Positions 1 to 10,600 of a stretch of 64,000 nt of DNA are shown in pieces; within the stretch, counting starts at the first letter, position 1, and each line of letters starts with the position of its first letter. This DNA is from Pseudomonas sp. MAG733B (GTDB taxonomy: Bacteria > Pseudomonadota > Gammaproteobacteria > Pseudomonadales > Pseudomonadaceae). The notes under the pieces were generated by a model. The model did no database searches. It worked only from the letters and a program-made list of their open reading frames with translations, and was not told the DNA's origin. A program made the position numbers and the translations under genes. The DNA lies in the NCBI RefSeq assembly GCF_036884845.1, contig NZ_CP145732.1:992001-1056000 (forward strand). The letters are read 5' to 3'.

Positions 1-769
1 TGCCGATCATCAGGCCGCACAGGTACACCGCGAGGAAGCCGCTGCCGTGCAAGGCGTTGGTCAGGGCGAACACCACCAGACCACCGGCGATGACCAGGAT
101 CGGATACAGGCCGGTGGCCAGGTTGATCCGGTTGACCAGTTGCAGCATCAGCCAGCCACCGCCCAGACCGATGACGCCACCGATGCCGAACTCGCGCAGC
201 AGGTGGGTCAGCAGGCTCCAGTGCAGGCCGGTCTGGCCGCTGGCGAGCATGTCGATCAGGGTCACGGTGAGGAACACCGCCATCGGGTCGTTGCTGCCGG
301 ATTCGATTTCCAGGCTGGCGGTCACCCGCTCGTTCAGACCTTTGCCGCCCAGCAGCGAGAACACCGCTGCGGCGTCGGTTGAGCCGACGATGGCGCCGAT
401 CAGCAGGCCCTGAATCAGGTTCAGGTCGAACAGCCAGGCCGCGGCCATGCCGGTCAGCCCGGTGGTGATCAACACGCCGACCGTGGCCAGCGACAGCGCC
501 GGCCATAACGCCACGCGGAAACTCGACACCCGCGTGCGTAAACCGCCGTCGAGCAGGATCACCGCCAACGCGAGGTTGCCGACCAGATAAGCCGTTGGGT
601 AGTTATCGAAAATAATCCCGCCGCCATCGACGCCAGCCGCCATGCCGACGGCCAGGATGATCACCAGAATCGGGATGCCGAGGCGGGACGAAAGTGAACT
701 CACCAGAATGCTTGCACCTACCAGCAACGCGCCGATCAAGAACAGGCTGTTGATGGTCGTCGCATTCAA
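1..769 (-). CDS. nhaP2: K+/H+ antiporter, CPA1 family (5' part, cut by window start)
   Basis: Inner-membrane cation/proton antiporter of the NhaP2/CvrA type, which exports K+ in exchange for H+ and helps cytoplasmic volume and pH control. The first 256 residues are visible, encoded on the minus strand: hydrophobic helices begin at residue 8, with the family-typical stretches [11 protein letters not shown] (about 26-36), LLDGGLRTR (about 72-80) and [11 protein letters not shown] (about 148-158), where the Asn-Asp pair is the ion-binding site in this superfamily. I place the start at a TTG at 767-769 because a GGAG lies 8 nt upstream and the reading matches the N-terminus I recall for Pseudomonas homologues; the first in-frame ATG is much further in. 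The C-terminal cytosolic TrkA_C-like part lies outside the window. A promoter with an overlapping palindrome lies about 60-95 bp upstream. Confidence 0.9.
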   Translation of the reverse strand, partial: MNATTINSLFLIGALLVGASILVSSLSSRLGIPILVIILAVGMAAGVDGGGIIFDNYPTAYLVGNLALAVILLDGGLRTRVSSFRVALWPALSLATVGVLITTGLTGMAAAWLFDLNLIQGLLIGAIVGSTDAAAVFSLLGGKGLNERVTASLEIESGSNDPMAVFLTVTLIDMLASGQTGLHWSLLTHLLREFGIGGVIGLGGGWLMLQLVNRINLATGLYPILVIAGGLVVFALTNALHGSGFLAVYLCGLMIG

Positions 770-831
770 AGGCAGTACTCCAGAAAGCTGAAAGGCGGGC
801 ACAAACTGACCATGCAGTCTGCGTGCCAGCG

Positions 832-874
832 ATTCTAACCTGTTGAAATGTGATGCTGTCAAAAAGCTTTTGAC
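832..874 (-). promoter_or_regulatory. Candidate promoter and overlapping palindrome for nhaP2
   Basis: On the minus strand a perfect TTGACA (857-862) is followed 19 nt later by TAGAAT (832-837), a sigma-70-like pair with a slightly long spacer. The -35 hexamer is part of the perfect 7-bp-arm palindrome GTCAAAAAGCTTTTGAC (858-874), so a repressor binding there would occlude the promoter. The regulator is unknown. Confidence 0.4.
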
Positions 875-896
875 GGTTTGACGCGCCGCGTGCGAA

Positions 897-1023
897 CCCT
901 GTGGCGAGGGTGCTTGCTCCCGTTGGGTCGCGTAGCGACCCCGCGAGTAGTTTCAGACAAATTTTGCAAGCCCGATTGCGACTGCTGCGCAGTCGAGCGG
1001 GAGCAAGCTCCCTCGCCACAGGG
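897..1023. repeat. REPIN-like inverted repeat, family A
   Basis: Long inverted repeat between nhaP2 and the chemoreceptor gene. The outer arms read CCCTGTGGCGAGGG...GCTTGCTCCCG (897-922) and its reverse complement (998-1023). Inside are two smaller perfect stems, GGGTCGC/GCGACCC (925-941) and GCGACTGC/GCAGTCG (979-997). This is the REP-doublet architecture known from P. fluorescens. A second copy of the family, inverted, is at 56701-56832. Confidence 0.8.
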
Positions 1024-1037
1024 GTTGTGGGGTCCAG

Positions 1038-2663
1038 TTACAGGCTAAACCGCCCAACCATCGTGTTCAGGTCCACCGCCAAGCGCGACAACTCATTGCT
1101 CGCCGCGCTGGTCTGGTTGGCGCCGGTGGCCGATTGCACCGACAGATCACGAATGTTCACCAGATTGCGATCCACTTCACGGGCCACTTGCGCCTGCTCT
1201 TCGGCGGCGCTGGCGATCACCAGGTTGCGCTCGTTGATTTCGACGATGGCGCTGTTGATGGTGTCCAGCGACATTCCCGCGCCACGGGCGATGTTCAGGG
1301 TCGACTCGGCGCGCTCGGTGCTGTTGCGCATCGAATCCACGGCGTGCTCGGTGCCGCTCTGGATGCTGCCGATCATACGTTCGATTTCGCTGGTCGATTG
1401 CTGGGTGCGATGGGCCAGGGCTCGAACTTCGTCGGCCACCACCGCAAAACCACGACCGGCCTCACCGGCGCGTGCCGCTTCGATCGCGGCGTTCAAGGCC
1501 AACAGGTTGGTCTGGTCGGCCAAGCCGCGAATCACGTCCAGTACCTTGCCGATGTCACGGGATTCATTGGCCAGGTCGCCAATCAAAGTCGCGGTGCTCT
1601 GCACATCAGCGCTCATGCGTTCGATGGCGCTGACGGTTTCCTGCACCAGATCACGACCATCACCGGCGGATGTGGTGGCGTTCTTCGAGGCTTCGGAGGT
1701 GCTGACCGCGTTGCGCGCAACTTCTTCCACGGCGCTGGTCATTTCGTTGACCGCCGTGGCGGCCTGTTCAATTTCGTTGTTCTGCTGGGTCAGGCCGCGG
1801 GCGCTTTCGTCGGTGACGCTGTTGAGTTCTTCGGCGGCGGAGGCCAACTGCGTGGCCGAACCGGAAATCCGTTGCAGGGTGTCGCGCAGCTTGTCCTGCA
1901 TCTTCGACATCGCCAGCAGCAAGCGACCGGCCTCGTCTTCACCGTCGACGGTGATCGGGCGCGTCAGGTTGCCTTCGGCGATCTGCTCGGCGGCATTCAA
2001 GGCATTGGCGATCGGCTTGGTGATGCTGTTGGTCAGCAACCAGGCGAACAGAATGGTCAGGCCGGTGGCGATGACAAGCAGGGTGATCACCAGATTGAAG
2101 GCCGAGTCGTATTGATCGGCGGCTTGCTGGTTGGTGTCGAGAGTCTGCTGGGTGTTGATCTCCAACAGCTTGTTCAGCACTGCATTGACGGCTTCGGAGT
2201 TGCTCAGCAGGTCGGCGTTGAGCAGGCTGCGCAGTTCGTCAACCTGGTTGTTGCGCGACAAGGTCTTCATCCGGTCTTCGATCTGGCGGTATTGCGCCAG
2301 CAACTGCACGTATTGATCGTAGGCCGCACGTTCCTGCGGGCTGCTGATCAGTTTTTCGTAGGTGGTCTGGGCGGCGCGGATCTGCTGGTTGCGCATGTCC
2401 AGCAACTCCATGGTTTTCTGCTGCACGTCTGGCTCGCGGTTGACCAGCAAACGGTAGGACAGCACGCGCAGTCGCAGCGTCAGCTGGGTGAATTCGTCGA
2501 GGCTCTTGATGCTCGGCACGCTGCTGACGGTGATGTTCTCGGCGGCGTCGCGGATCTTGCTCATCTGGTTCAGGGCAAACACGCCCAGAAGCATCATCAA
2601 ACCGCCAATCAGGGCAAAACCGAGGAACGCTCGCGGCGCGATATTCATATTACGAAGGGACAT
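1038..2663 (-). CDS. Methyl-accepting chemotaxis protein, four-helix-bundle sensor type
   Basis: Transmembrane chemoreceptor that signals to CheA/CheW; the ligand is unknown. As read from the ATG at 2661-2663 it has 541 residues: TM1 about 13-33, a helical periplasmic sensor of about 155 residues rich in Gln and Leu (four-helix-bundle type), TM2 about 190-212, HAMP, and the cytoplasmic signalling domain with the conserved hairpin tip [20 protein letters not shown]. The open frame extends upstream to 2840, but a sigma-28-like promoter at 2720-2746 places transcription start near 2710, so the upstream starts should not be transcribed. [16 protein letters not shown] is also the usual kind of N-terminus for such receptors. 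It is divergent from the small coiled-coil gene at 2939. Confidence 0.9.
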   Translation of the reverse strand: MSLRNMNIAPRAFLGFALIGGLMMLLGVFALNQMSKIRDAAENITVSSVPSIKSLDEFTQLTLRLRVLSYRLLVNREPDVQQKTMELLDMRNQQIRAAQTTYEKLISSPQERAAYDQYVQLLAQYRQIEDRMKTLSRNNQVDELRSLLNADLLSNSEAVNAVLNKLLEINTQQTLDTNQQAADQYDSAFNLVITLLVIATGLTILFAWLLTNSITKPIANALNAAEQIAEGNLTRPITVDGEDEAGRLLLAMSKMQDKLRDTLQRISGSATQLASAAEELNSVTDESARGLTQQNNEIEQAATAVNEMTSAVEEVARNAVSTSEASKNATTSAGDGRDLVQETVSAIERMSADVQSTATLIGDLANESRDIGKVLDVIRGLADQTNLLALNAAIEAARAGEAGRGFAVVADEVRALAHRTQQSTSEIERMIGSIQSGTEHAVDSMRNSTERAESTLNIARGAGMSLDTINSAIVEINERNLVIASAAEEQAQVAREVDRNLVNIRDLSVQSATGANQTSAASNELSRLAVDLNTMVGRFSL

Positions 2664-2719
2664 GGTGTTTACCGAAAAGGGCGCACCAGAGCGGTGGCGA
2701 GGCTGACGTATGAATGACT

Positions 2720-2746
2720 TATCGGTCATGCGACTAAAGTCTTGAG
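2720..2746 (-). promoter_or_regulatory. Sigma-28 (FliA)-like promoter of the chemoreceptor
   Basis: Read on the minus strand the sequence is TCAA, 15 nt, ACCGATAA. This matches the flagellar sigma factor consensus TAAA-N15-GCCGATAA at 10 of 12 positions with exact spacing. It lies 57 bp upstream of the chosen ATG, a normal leader length, and fits the usual control of chemotaxis genes by FliA. Confidence 0.65.
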
Positions 2747-2938
2747 GCCCTGCGCGGTTTTGCCGCACAAACGCCGTGGCGACGAAGTGCAGGAACCAGA
2801 TGGGCCGATCACAGTCTCTACAGTTCGCGAGAGCGGTCACTCGTCAGGAAAATCAAGGCCTTGCGCCCGTATAACCCTGGCATCCACGGTGACTTTTCTT
2901 TATCGTACGCGCCCTTTGAAAATGCCTGGAAAATCAAA

Positions 2939-3169
2939 ATGTTGGAAGCATCCCTAAGCCAATTGGAACAGCTGGTCAGCGACCTGGTACAACAGAACCA
3001 GACCCTGCTCGGCACCAACCAGACCCTGAGCGCCGAACTGGCCCAGGCCAAGGATGAAAACGAAAGCCTGCAATTGAGTCTGATGGAGCAGGAAGAGAAA
3101 CAAGGCGCCACCGCCGCACGCATCCAGGCCCTGGTTGAGCGTGTCAGCGCTGGCCCAGTCAGCGCATGA
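2939..3169 (+). CDS. Small coiled-coil protein, TIGR02449/ZapB-like
   Basis: A 76-residue protein that is almost wholly a predicted coiled coil: heptad-spaced Leu/Ile from residue 5 to about 70, with many Gln, Glu and Asn and no Trp or membrane segment. It matches my memory of the TIGR02449 family, small proteins encoded directly before ZapA-like genes in gammaproteobacteria and probably structural partners of cell-division factors. The ATG at 2939 is preferred over upstream in-frame starts because the preceding codons look non-coding and homologues start MLEAS. Its TGA overlaps the next start (ATGA at 3166-3169), implying translational coupling with the ZapA-like gene. Confidence 0.75.
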   Translation: MLEASLSQLEQLVSDLVQQNQTLLGTNQTLSAELAQAKDENESLQLSLMEQEEKQGATAARIQALVERVSAGPVSA

Positions 3170-3465
3170 GTTACGGCCCGGGTGTGAAAGTCGTCTCGAT
3201 CCTGGGTGAGGACTATTCGATCAAGGCGCCGGCCGGGGAAGAGCAGACCCTGCTGGACGCGGCCATGATGTTGAAGGCTGCCCTGGCCGACACCAAAAGA
3301 AAGTACCCGACGCTGATCGGTGACCGACTGCTGGTACTGGCCGCGATGAATCTGTGCTCCCAGCAGATCGAAATGCAAAAGCAGCACAAGCTCGAACTCG
3401 ACCGTTACCAAGAGCAAGTCAGCGCCACGGTTGAAGTGATCTCCAAGACGATCAATCAGGCCTGA
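3166..3465 (+). CDS. ZapA-like cell division protein
   Basis: A 99-residue ZapA-family protein. ZapA binds FtsZ protofilaments and cross-links them at the Z-ring. The N-terminal beta-hairpin/alpha region ([20 protein letters not shown], residues 7-26) is followed by the typical LLDAAMMLK helix, a [12 protein letters not shown] segment (about 48-59) and a C-terminal coiled coil. It overlaps the upstream coiled-coil gene by 4 bp. In many gammaproteobacteria the main zapA precedes 6S RNA (ssrS) and a 5-formyltetrahydrofolate cyclo-ligase gene; neither follows here, so this may be a second, paralogous ZapA. I infer paralogy from context only and leave the symbol blank. Confidence 0.75.
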   Translation: MSYGPGVKVVSILGEDYSIKAPAGEEQTLLDAAMMLKAALADTKRKYPTLIGDRLLVLAAMNLCSQQIEMQKQHKLELDRYQEQVSATVEVISKTINQA

Positions 3466-3565
3466 TCGGCTTTGCGCACAACCAAAGAATAGATTGTCGG
3501 TTGCGTTGTATACAATCGGCACGGCTGTTGCAGTGTTTCAGCCTCTTATTCTTTGGGGGTGCTCC

Positions 3566-5503
3566 ATGCAGTTCTGGCGACGCAGTATTCAATGGCAGTT
3601 GATCCTGAGTATGGGCACCGCCCTGCTCGTCAGTATTCTGATCGTGGTTGGCATTTATACCCTCGTGGTCAACCGCCTCGCCCAGAGCTATCTGGTCGAA
3701 CAAGCTCTACCGTCGAGCATCGAAGCGATGCGCAATGACATCGAGCGCATCCTCGTTCAACCGCTCACCGCCGCCAAGGACATCGCCAGCAACAGCATGG
3801 TGCGCAACTGGCTGGCCGAAGGTGAAAACAGTGCCCAGATTGGTACGTTTACCACCTATCTCGAAGGCATCCGCGCCGAGCACAAGGCCTTTACCGCGCT
3901 GATTGTCGGCACCGCGTCCAACCATTACTTCACCGAGAAAGGCCTGGACCGGACCCTCAGTCGTTCCAACCCCAAAGATGCCTGGTTCTACGCATTTCTG
4001 GACAGCAACCAGCCGCGGACCCTCAATATCGACAACGATACCGCGACCGGAGAATTGGCGCTTTTCATCGATCTCAAGGTTGAGCAGGCCGGCAAAGTCG
4101 TCGGTGTTGCGGGGCTTGGCCTGAACATGAAAGAGCTGTCGGAGCTGATCCACAACTTCAGCTTCGGGGAGCGCGGCAAGGTCTATCTCGTGCGTTCCGA
4201 CGGTTTGATCCAGGTTCATCCTGAAGCGCAGTTCAGCGGTAAACGCACCTTGGCCGAGCAAATCGGTGCAGATGCCGCACAAGCGGTCATGGGTCAAAAA
4301 ACTGCCATCAGCAGCGGCTTCCAGCGCGACGGAGAAGATTTCCTCGCCCTGAGCCTGCCATTGCGCGATCTAGGCTGGACCCTGGTGGCCGAAGTGCCAC
4401 AGTCGCAGATCTACGCCGAAGCCCGCCGCGCCATGTGGATGAGCAGTGGCATCGGCCTGGCGGTGGCATTGGTTTGCTTGTTGCTGGTGGTGTTGCTGGC
4501 TCGTGGGCTGGTGCGACCGATTCGTCAGGTAACAGCGGCGCTGGTGGCCATCGGTAGCGGTGGTGGAGATTTGACCCACCGGTTAGATTCCAGCCGCGCC
4601 GATGAGCTGGGCGATCTGGCGCGCGGGTTCAATCGCTTCCTCGACAGTCAGCGCGAGATGATTGGCGAAGTGCTTACCACGAGTGAACGCTTGCGTACGG
4701 CTGTGGGCCAAGTGGCGCGAGTGGTGGATAACACCGCCGAGCGCTCAGGCCGGCAGCAGGAAATGACCGACATGGTCGCCACCGCCGTCCACGAAATGGG
4801 CCTGACTGTGCAGGAGATTGCGCAGAACGCCGGCAACGCGGCAGTCGCGTCGCAAACCGCTCGGGATGAAGCGATGCAGGCACGGGAAGTGGTGGGCGGT
4901 TCGATACGGCACATCGAAAGCATGTCCGAAGAAATCGGCATTGCCGCCACTGCGGTCGGCGAATTGGCCCATCAGGTGGCGTCCATCGATCAGGTACTGG
5001 CGGTGATTCGCGGGATTTCCGAGCAGACCAATTTGCTGGCGCTCAACGCCGCTATCGAAGCGGCGCGGGCCGGGGATATGGGACGTGGGTTCGCGGTGGT
5101 TGCCGATGAAGTGCGGACCCTGGCGCGGCGCACGCAATCGTCTACCGATGAGATTCAGCAGATGATCGGCAGCCTCAAGCAGGGTGCGGAGAACGCGGTT
5201 TCATCGATGCACAGCGGTCAAGCGGCAACCGGCACAGGCGTTGAATCGAGCCAGCGCACCGGAGCTTCGTTGACTGCGATTACTGGACAGGTTGAGCGTA
5301 TCAGCGACATGAACCATCAAGTGGCCACGGCCACGGAAGAGCAGTCGGCGGTGACGGAAGAGATCAACCGCAATGTGCAGGGGATTTCCGGTCTGGCCCG
5401 CGCCACCGCCGGAGAGGTGAGAGCCTGCCGCGAAGATTGCCAGACGTTGCAGCGGTTGGCGGATGATTTGGCGCGGCAGATGTGTGGGTTTCGTCTGAGC
5501 TAA
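3566..5503 (+). CDS. Methyl-accepting chemotaxis protein, Cache sensor type
   Basis: A 645-residue chemoreceptor: TM1 about 10-33, a large periplasmic sensor (34-289) with Cache-domain features (the [10 protein letters not shown] region and the [25 protein letters not shown] strand typical of dCache folds), TM2 about 293-316, HAMP, and signalling domain with the tip [20 protein letters not shown]. The ATG at 3566 is preceded by GGGGGT 5 nt upstream; an in-frame start at 3494 is less likely. From memory, the same order (receptor, two small genes, receptor) occurs in P. putida near PP_0317-PP_0320, where the second receptor, McpH, binds purines; a purine-type ligand is therefore possible but untested here. 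Confidence 0.9.
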   Translation: MQFWRRSIQWQLILSMGTALLVSILIVVGIYTLVVNRLAQSYLVEQALPSSIEAMRNDIERILVQPLTAAKDIASNSMVRNWLAEGENSAQIGTFTTYLEGIRAEHKAFTALIVGTASNHYFTEKGLDRTLSRSNPKDAWFYAFLDSNQPRTLNIDNDTATGELALFIDLKVEQAGKVVGVAGLGLNMKELSELIHNFSFGERGKVYLVRSDGLIQVHPEAQFSGKRTLAEQIGADAAQAVMGQKTAISSGFQRDGEDFLALSLPLRDLGWTLVAEVPQSQIYAEARRAMWMSSGIGLAVALVCLLLVVLLARGLVRPIRQVTAALVAIGSGGGDLTHRLDSSRADELGDLARGFNRFLDSQREMIGEVLTTSERLRTAVGQVARVVDNTAERSGRQQEMTDMVATAVHEMGLTVQEIAQNAGNAAVASQTARDEAMQAREVVGGSIRHIESMSEEIGIAATAVGELAHQVASIDQVLAVIRGISEQTNLLALNAAIEAARAGDMGRGFAVVADEVRTLARRTQSSTDEIQQMIGSLKQGAENAVSSMHSGQAATGTGVESSQRTGASLTAITGQVERISDMNHQVATATEEQSAVTEEINRNVQGISGLARATAGEVRACREDCQTLQRLADDLARQMCGFRLS

Positions 5504-5587
5504 AAGATCAAAAGATCGCAGCCTTCGGCAGCTCCTACATTTGGAATGCGTTTCCCTGTAGGAGCTGCCGCAGGCTGCGACTTTTTT
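5502..5587. repeat. REP doublet, family B
   Basis: Inverted repeat starting inside the stop codon of the Cache receptor. Left arm AAAGATCGCAGCC-TTCGGCAGCTCCTACA, right arm TGTAGGAGCTGCCGCAGGCTGCGA followed by a T-run. Other members in this window are at 23033-23067, 55078-55165 and 59889-59968. The hairpin plus T-run could also end transcription of the receptor gene. Confidence 0.8.
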
Positions 5588-5614
5588 GTGGCCGTTACAC
5601 CGATCCAAACAAGA

Positions 5615-7417
5615 TCAGAACCACTCATCCTGCATGCCCAGGCAAACATCATCCCGAGCCTCAAGAATCGCCAGCTCATGGTGGCAACCGGGCACTTCCC
5701 ATGTCAGGAAATATCGCGCCGCCTGCAACTTGCCTTTATAAAAACTCGCATCGGCCGCATTGCCCTTGGCCAAGCCTTCTTCGGCACGAATCGCCTGTTC
5801 CAGCCAGCGCCAGCCGATCACCGTGTGACCAAACACCTTCAGGTACAACGCCGAATTCGCCAGGCTGCTGTTGACCTTGCCTTGCGCCAGATCGGTCAGC
5901 AGGCCGATGGTCACGGTTTGCAGGCGTGCAACCAGTTTTTCCAGCGGTTCACGCAGCGGCGTCAATGAATCAAATGCCTGGGCGCGTTCGGCGGTGTCGG
6001 CGATCAGGCGGATCAGTCGCTTGAGCCCGGATCCGCCGTTTTGCGCCAGTTTGCGGCCCAACAGGTCCAGCGATTGAATGCCGTGGGTGCCTTCATGGAT
6101 CGGGTTCAGGCGGTTGTCGCGGTAGTACTGCTCCACCGGGTATTCGCGGGTGTAGCCGTGGCCGCCAAGAATCTGGATCGCCAGTTCGTTGGCTTTGAGG
6201 CAAAACTCCGATGGCCAGGATTTGACGATTGGCGTCAGCAGGTCCAGCAGTTCGTGGGCTTGCTTACGCTCGGCATCGGTCTCCAGCGTGGTGGTGTCAT
6301 CGAACAGGCGTGCGGCGTACAGACCGAGGTCGAACGAACCTTCGACGTAGGCTTTCTGTGTCAGCAACATGCGTTTGACGTCGGCGTGATTGATGATCGC
6401 CACCGGCGCGGTGTTCGGGTCCTTGCTGTCCGGCACTCGTCCCTGCGGACGCTCGCGGGCGTACTCCAGCGAATACAGGTAGCCGGCGTAACCCAGCATC
6501 ACCGCACCCATGCCGACGCCGATCCGTGCCTCGTTCATCATCTGGAACATGTAGCTCAAGCCCTGGTGCGGCTTACCCACCAGATAGCCGACACATTCAC
6601 CGTTATCGCCAAAGTTCAATGCGGTAGAGGTGGTGCCGCGCCAGCCCATTTTGTGAAACAGGCCAGCCAGCAGCACGTCGTTGCGCTTGCCGAGGCTGCC
6701 GTCATCGTTGACCAGGAACTTGGGCACGATGAACAGCGAAATCCCTTTCACGCCAGCCGGCGCGTCTGGCAACTTGGCTAGCACCATGTGCACGATATTT
6801 TCCGACAGTGGGTGATCACCACCGGAGATGAAGATCTTGTTGCCCTTGAGGCGATAAGTGCCGTCAGACGCAGGCTCGGCTCGGGTACGAATATCCGACA
6901 GCGATGAGCCGGCGTGCGGTTCGGTCAGGGCCATGGTGCCGAAGAAACGCCCGTCGATCATCGGTTGCAGGAAGCGGCGCTTCTGCTCGTCGGTGCCGAA
7001 GCTTTCGACCAGGTTCGCCGCGCCCATGGTCAGGAACGGATAGGACGTCGAAGCGGCGTTGGCCGACTGGAAGTGCGAAAAACAGGCCTGGGAAAGTAGT
7101 GTAGGAAGTTGCATGCCACCCGCGTCGAAACTGCGCGCAGCGTTGAGAAAACCGGCTTCAAGGAAGGCATCTACCGCCGGTTTCACTTCCGGAATCAGAA
7201 TCGCCTGACCGTTCTCATAGCGCGGCTCGTTCTCGTCGCCCTTGCGGTTGTGCGGGGCGAAGAACTTTTCGGCGATGCTGCGGGCGGTGCTGATGGCCGC
7301 ATCGAAGGTCTCGCGATTGTGCTCGGCGAAACGCTCACGCTGGGTCAGGCCCTCGGCATCGAGGACTTCGTACAGCTCGAAAGCCAGATTGCGGGAACTG
7401 AGCAACGTCTCGGACAT
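5615..7417 (-). CDS. Acyl-CoA dehydrogenase (600 residues, long-form)
   Basis: FAD-dependent acyl-CoA dehydrogenase of the long form with an extra C-terminal domain (about 600 residues against about 390 for the classic enzymes). The substrate-binding loop TMALTEPHAGSSLSDI (about 160-175) and the C-terminal segment NPIHEGTHGIQSLDLLGRKL, which carries the usual Glu in this subfamily, are both present. It probably catalyses alpha,beta-dehydrogenation of an acyl-CoA; the chain length cannot be read. Start ATG at 7417 is preceded by an AGG about 7 nt upstream. It appears to be a single-gene unit bounded by REP elements on both sides, and corresponds by position to PA5020. Confidence 0.88.
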   Translation of the reverse strand: MSETLLSSRNLAFELYEVLDAEGLTQRERFAEHNRETFDAAISTARSIAEKFFAPHNRKGDENEPRYENGQAILIPEVKPAVDAFLEAGFLNAARSFDAGGMQLPTLLSQACFSHFQSANAASTSYPFLTMGAANLVESFGTDEQKRRFLQPMIDGRFFGTMALTEPHAGSSLSDIRTRAEPASDGTYRLKGNKIFISGGDHPLSENIVHMVLAKLPDAPAGVKGISLFIVPKFLVNDDGSLGKRNDVLLAGLFHKMGWRGTTSTALNFGDNGECVGYLVGKPHQGLSYMFQMMNEARIGVGMGAVMLGYAGYLYSLEYARERPQGRVPDSKDPNTAPVAIINHADVKRMLLTQKAYVEGSFDLGLYAARLFDDTTTLETDAERKQAHELLDLLTPIVKSWPSEFCLKANELAIQILGGHGYTREYPVEQYYRDNRLNPIHEGTHGIQSLDLLGRKLAQNGGSGLKRLIRLIADTAERAQAFDSLTPLREPLEKLVARLQTVTIGLLTDLAQGKVNSSLANSALYLKVFGHTVIGWRWLEQAIRAEEGLAKGNAADASFYKGKLQAARYFLTWEVPGCHHELAILEARDDVCLGMQDEWF

Positions 7418-7537
7418 GGCGGCCTACCTTTTATTGGAGTGGACCGAGTCTAGGCTGGCGAATAGAGGCTGAACAGGATGATTGATGAGGGTGATGGTGG
7501 GGTAGGGCAGTGACTTAGTGGTCACCACAAACCAAAT

Positions 7538-7627
7538 GTGGGAGCGGGCTTGCTCGCGAAGAGGCCGCCACATTCAACATTTACGTTGATTGACAGTCCG
7601 CCTTCGCGAGCAAGCCCGCTCCCACAG
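7538..7627. repeat. REP doublet, family C
   Basis: Inverted repeat with arms GTGGGAGCGGGCTTGCTCGC (7538 on) and its reverse complement ending at about 7626, separated by about 44 bp. It lies between the acyl-CoA dehydrogenase start and the putA stop. The same arm sequence recurs at 43323-43415. Confidence 0.85.
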
Positions 7628-7676
7628 GGGTTTTGCATTTCAGGCGCCCATTGCGGGCACCTGGACTTACAGCTAC

Positions 7677-10600
7677 TTAGCCGATGGTCATCAAGCTGGC
7701 ATTACCACCCGCCGCCGCCGTGTTAACGCTCAACGCACGCTCAATCACCAAACGCTCCAGCGCAATGTTGGACTCGCCTTGCGACAGACCCTGCACGCCA
7801 ACGATGGCGCCGGCACGCTTGGCAACCTGCTGGCACACCGCGCGCAACTGGTCGGAGTGGCCGTGATGCAGAACCGCATCAAACACCACTTCGTCCTTGT
7901 TCCAGTCGGAAACCAGCTTGATGCGTGCCTGAACTTCCTTCGGCAGACGTGCGAACAGCGCCTTGGTCAGCTCAGCTTCCGGCCACACCGCCGAACCACC
8001 GACGGCCAATACCGCCGCCAGTTGCGTCAGCAGATCGCCTTCGACTTCCGCCAGGCACAGCACGTGTTCACGTGGCAGGATCGCATAGCTGTTGCGCTCG
8101 CCGGTCGGGCCAGCCAGCAGGCGGGTGATACCGCTTTGCGATTGCGCGGCGAACTGTACGCACAGGGTGCTCAGGTCGGCGAACTTGTTGCTGTCGGCCC
8201 AGGCCTTCAGGGCGGTCAGCGGCTTGCTCATGGAATCGCGCAGACGGACGTCCGGTGCTGCAGCAGCATCACCGCGAGCGAAGGATTGTTCGATGGCATC
8301 GGTAGGACGCGTCGATAGCAAGCGGTACAGGTACAACGGACCACCGGCTTTCGGGCCAGTACCCGACAGGCCTTCGCCGCCGAACGGCTGCACGCCGACC
8401 ACGGCACCCACGATGTTGCGGTTTACATAGACGTTACCGGCATTGACGTTGTCGATCACCTTGGCGATGGTTTCGTCGATGCGGGTGTGCACGCCCAGCG
8501 TCAGGCCGTAGCCGGAAGCGTTGATCTGAGCGATCAGTTGATCGATGTCTTTGCGCTTGTAGCGAACCACGTGCAGCACCGGACCGAAAATTTCACGCTG
8601 CAGTTCGTCGAAGCTTTCCAGTTCGATCAGCGTCGGCATCACGAAGGTGCCGCGTTTCACTTCTTCGGCATCGGCGATGGCCACTTGGTACACGCTGCGA
8701 CCTTTGTCGCGCATGGCCTGGATGTGCTTCTCGATGCCGGCCTTGGCTTCGGCGTCGATCACCGGGCCGATGTCCACAGACAGGCGCTCAGGGTTGCCGA
8801 GACGGCTTTCAGCCATCGCCCCTTTAAGCATTTCGATGACGCGGTCAGCGGAATCTTCCTGCAAGCACAGCACGCGCAATGCCGAGCAACGCTGGCCAGC
8901 GCTGTCAAATGCCGAGGAAACCACGTCGATTACGACTTGTTCGGTCAGTGCCGACGAGTCGACGATCATTGCGTTCTGCCCACCGGTTTCGGCGATCAGC
9001 GGGATCGGACGACCCTGGTTGTCCAGGCGACCGGCGATGTTGCGTTGCAGCAGGCGAGCGACTTCGGTGGAACCGGTGAACATTACGCCTTTGACGCGAT
9101 CATCGCCCACCAGGCCAGCACCGACGGTTTCGCCACGGCCCGGCAGCAGTTGCAACACGCCTTCCGGAATGCCGGCCTCGAGCAGCAGGCGCACGGCTTG
9201 AGCGGCAACCAGCGGAGTCTGTTCCGCAGGCTTGGCCAAAACCGGGTTACCGGCGGCCAATGCAGCAGCGACTTGACCACTGAAGATTGCCAGCGGGAAG
9301 TTCCACGGGCTGATGCACACCACTGGACCCAGCGGACGGTGAGCGTCGTTGGTGAAATCGTTGCGTGCCTGCACGGCGTAATAACGCAGGAAGTCCACGG
9401 CTTCACGCACTTCGGCGATGGCGTTGGCGAAGGTCTTGCCAGCTTCGCGAGCCAGCAGGCCCATCAGCGGCTGGATCTCGGCTTCCATCAGGTCGGCGGC
9501 ACGTTCAAGGATTGCAGCGCGCTCGGCTGGCGGGGTGGCCTGCCAGATCGGTGCGGCGTTGAGGGCGCACTGGATCGCGTTGTCGACGTCTTCAACGGTC
9601 GCTTCCTGCACGTAACCAACCACGTCACGCAGGTCGGACGGGTTCAACACAGGAGCCGGAGCTTCATTGCTGGAGGCGCAACCTAACATCGGCGCGGCTT
9701 TCCAGTGGTTGTGTGCGGTGGCCAGCAAGGCGCAGGACAACGACGCCAGACGATGTTCGTTGGCCATGTCGATGCCGCTGGAGTTGGCGCGCTCGGAACC
9801 ATACAGGTCACGCGGCAGCGGAATACGTGGGTGCGGCAGGCCGAAACCACCTTCCACGGTTGCCATCTGCTCGATGCTGGCTACCGGATCGGCTACCAGT
9901 TCCTGGATAGAAATCGACTGGTCGGCGATACGGTTGACGAACGAGGTGTTCGCGCCGTTTTCCAGCAGACGACGTACGAGGTACGCCAGCAGGGTTTCGT
10001 GGGTGCCGACCGGAGCGTACACGCGGCACGGACGGTTCAGCTTGCCTTCGGAAACTTTGCCTACAACCTGTTCGTACAGCGGTTCACCCATGCCGTGCAG
10101 GCACTGGAACTCGTACTGGCCCGGGTAATAGTTCTGACCGGCGATGTGATAAATGGCCGACAGAGTGTGCGCGTTGTGCGTGGCGAACTGCGGGTAGATG
10201 ACTTCCGGCACCGACAGCAGTTTGCGTGCGCAAGCGATGTAGGAAACGTCGGTGTACACCTTGCGGGTGTAGACCGGGTAGCCTTCCAGGCCTTCGACCT
10301 GGGCGCGCTTGATTTCGCTGTCCCAGTACGCGCCTTTTACCAGACGGATCATCAGGCGATGACGGCTGCGGCGAGCCAGGTCGATCACATAGTCGATCAC
10401 GTACGGGCAACGCTTCTGGTAAGCCTGGATCACGAAACCGATGCCGTTCCAGCCGGTCAGTTGCGGCTCGAAGCACAGACGCTCGAGCAGATCCAGCGAA
10501 AGCTCCAGACGGTCAGCTTCTTCGGCGTCGATGTTCAGGCCGATGTCGTATTGCTTGGCCAGCAGGGTCAGCGACAGCAGGCGCGGGTACAGCTCCTCCA

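Noticed and set aside
1134..2717. 527-codon plus-strand frame opposite the first chemoreceptor
   Set aside because: Gln/Gly/His-rich antisense shadow without any domain.
3466..3565. Possible 6S RNA after the ZapA-like gene
   Set aside because: Only 100 bp separate the gene from the next start, too short for 6S RNA (about 180 nt), and no large hairpin is visible.
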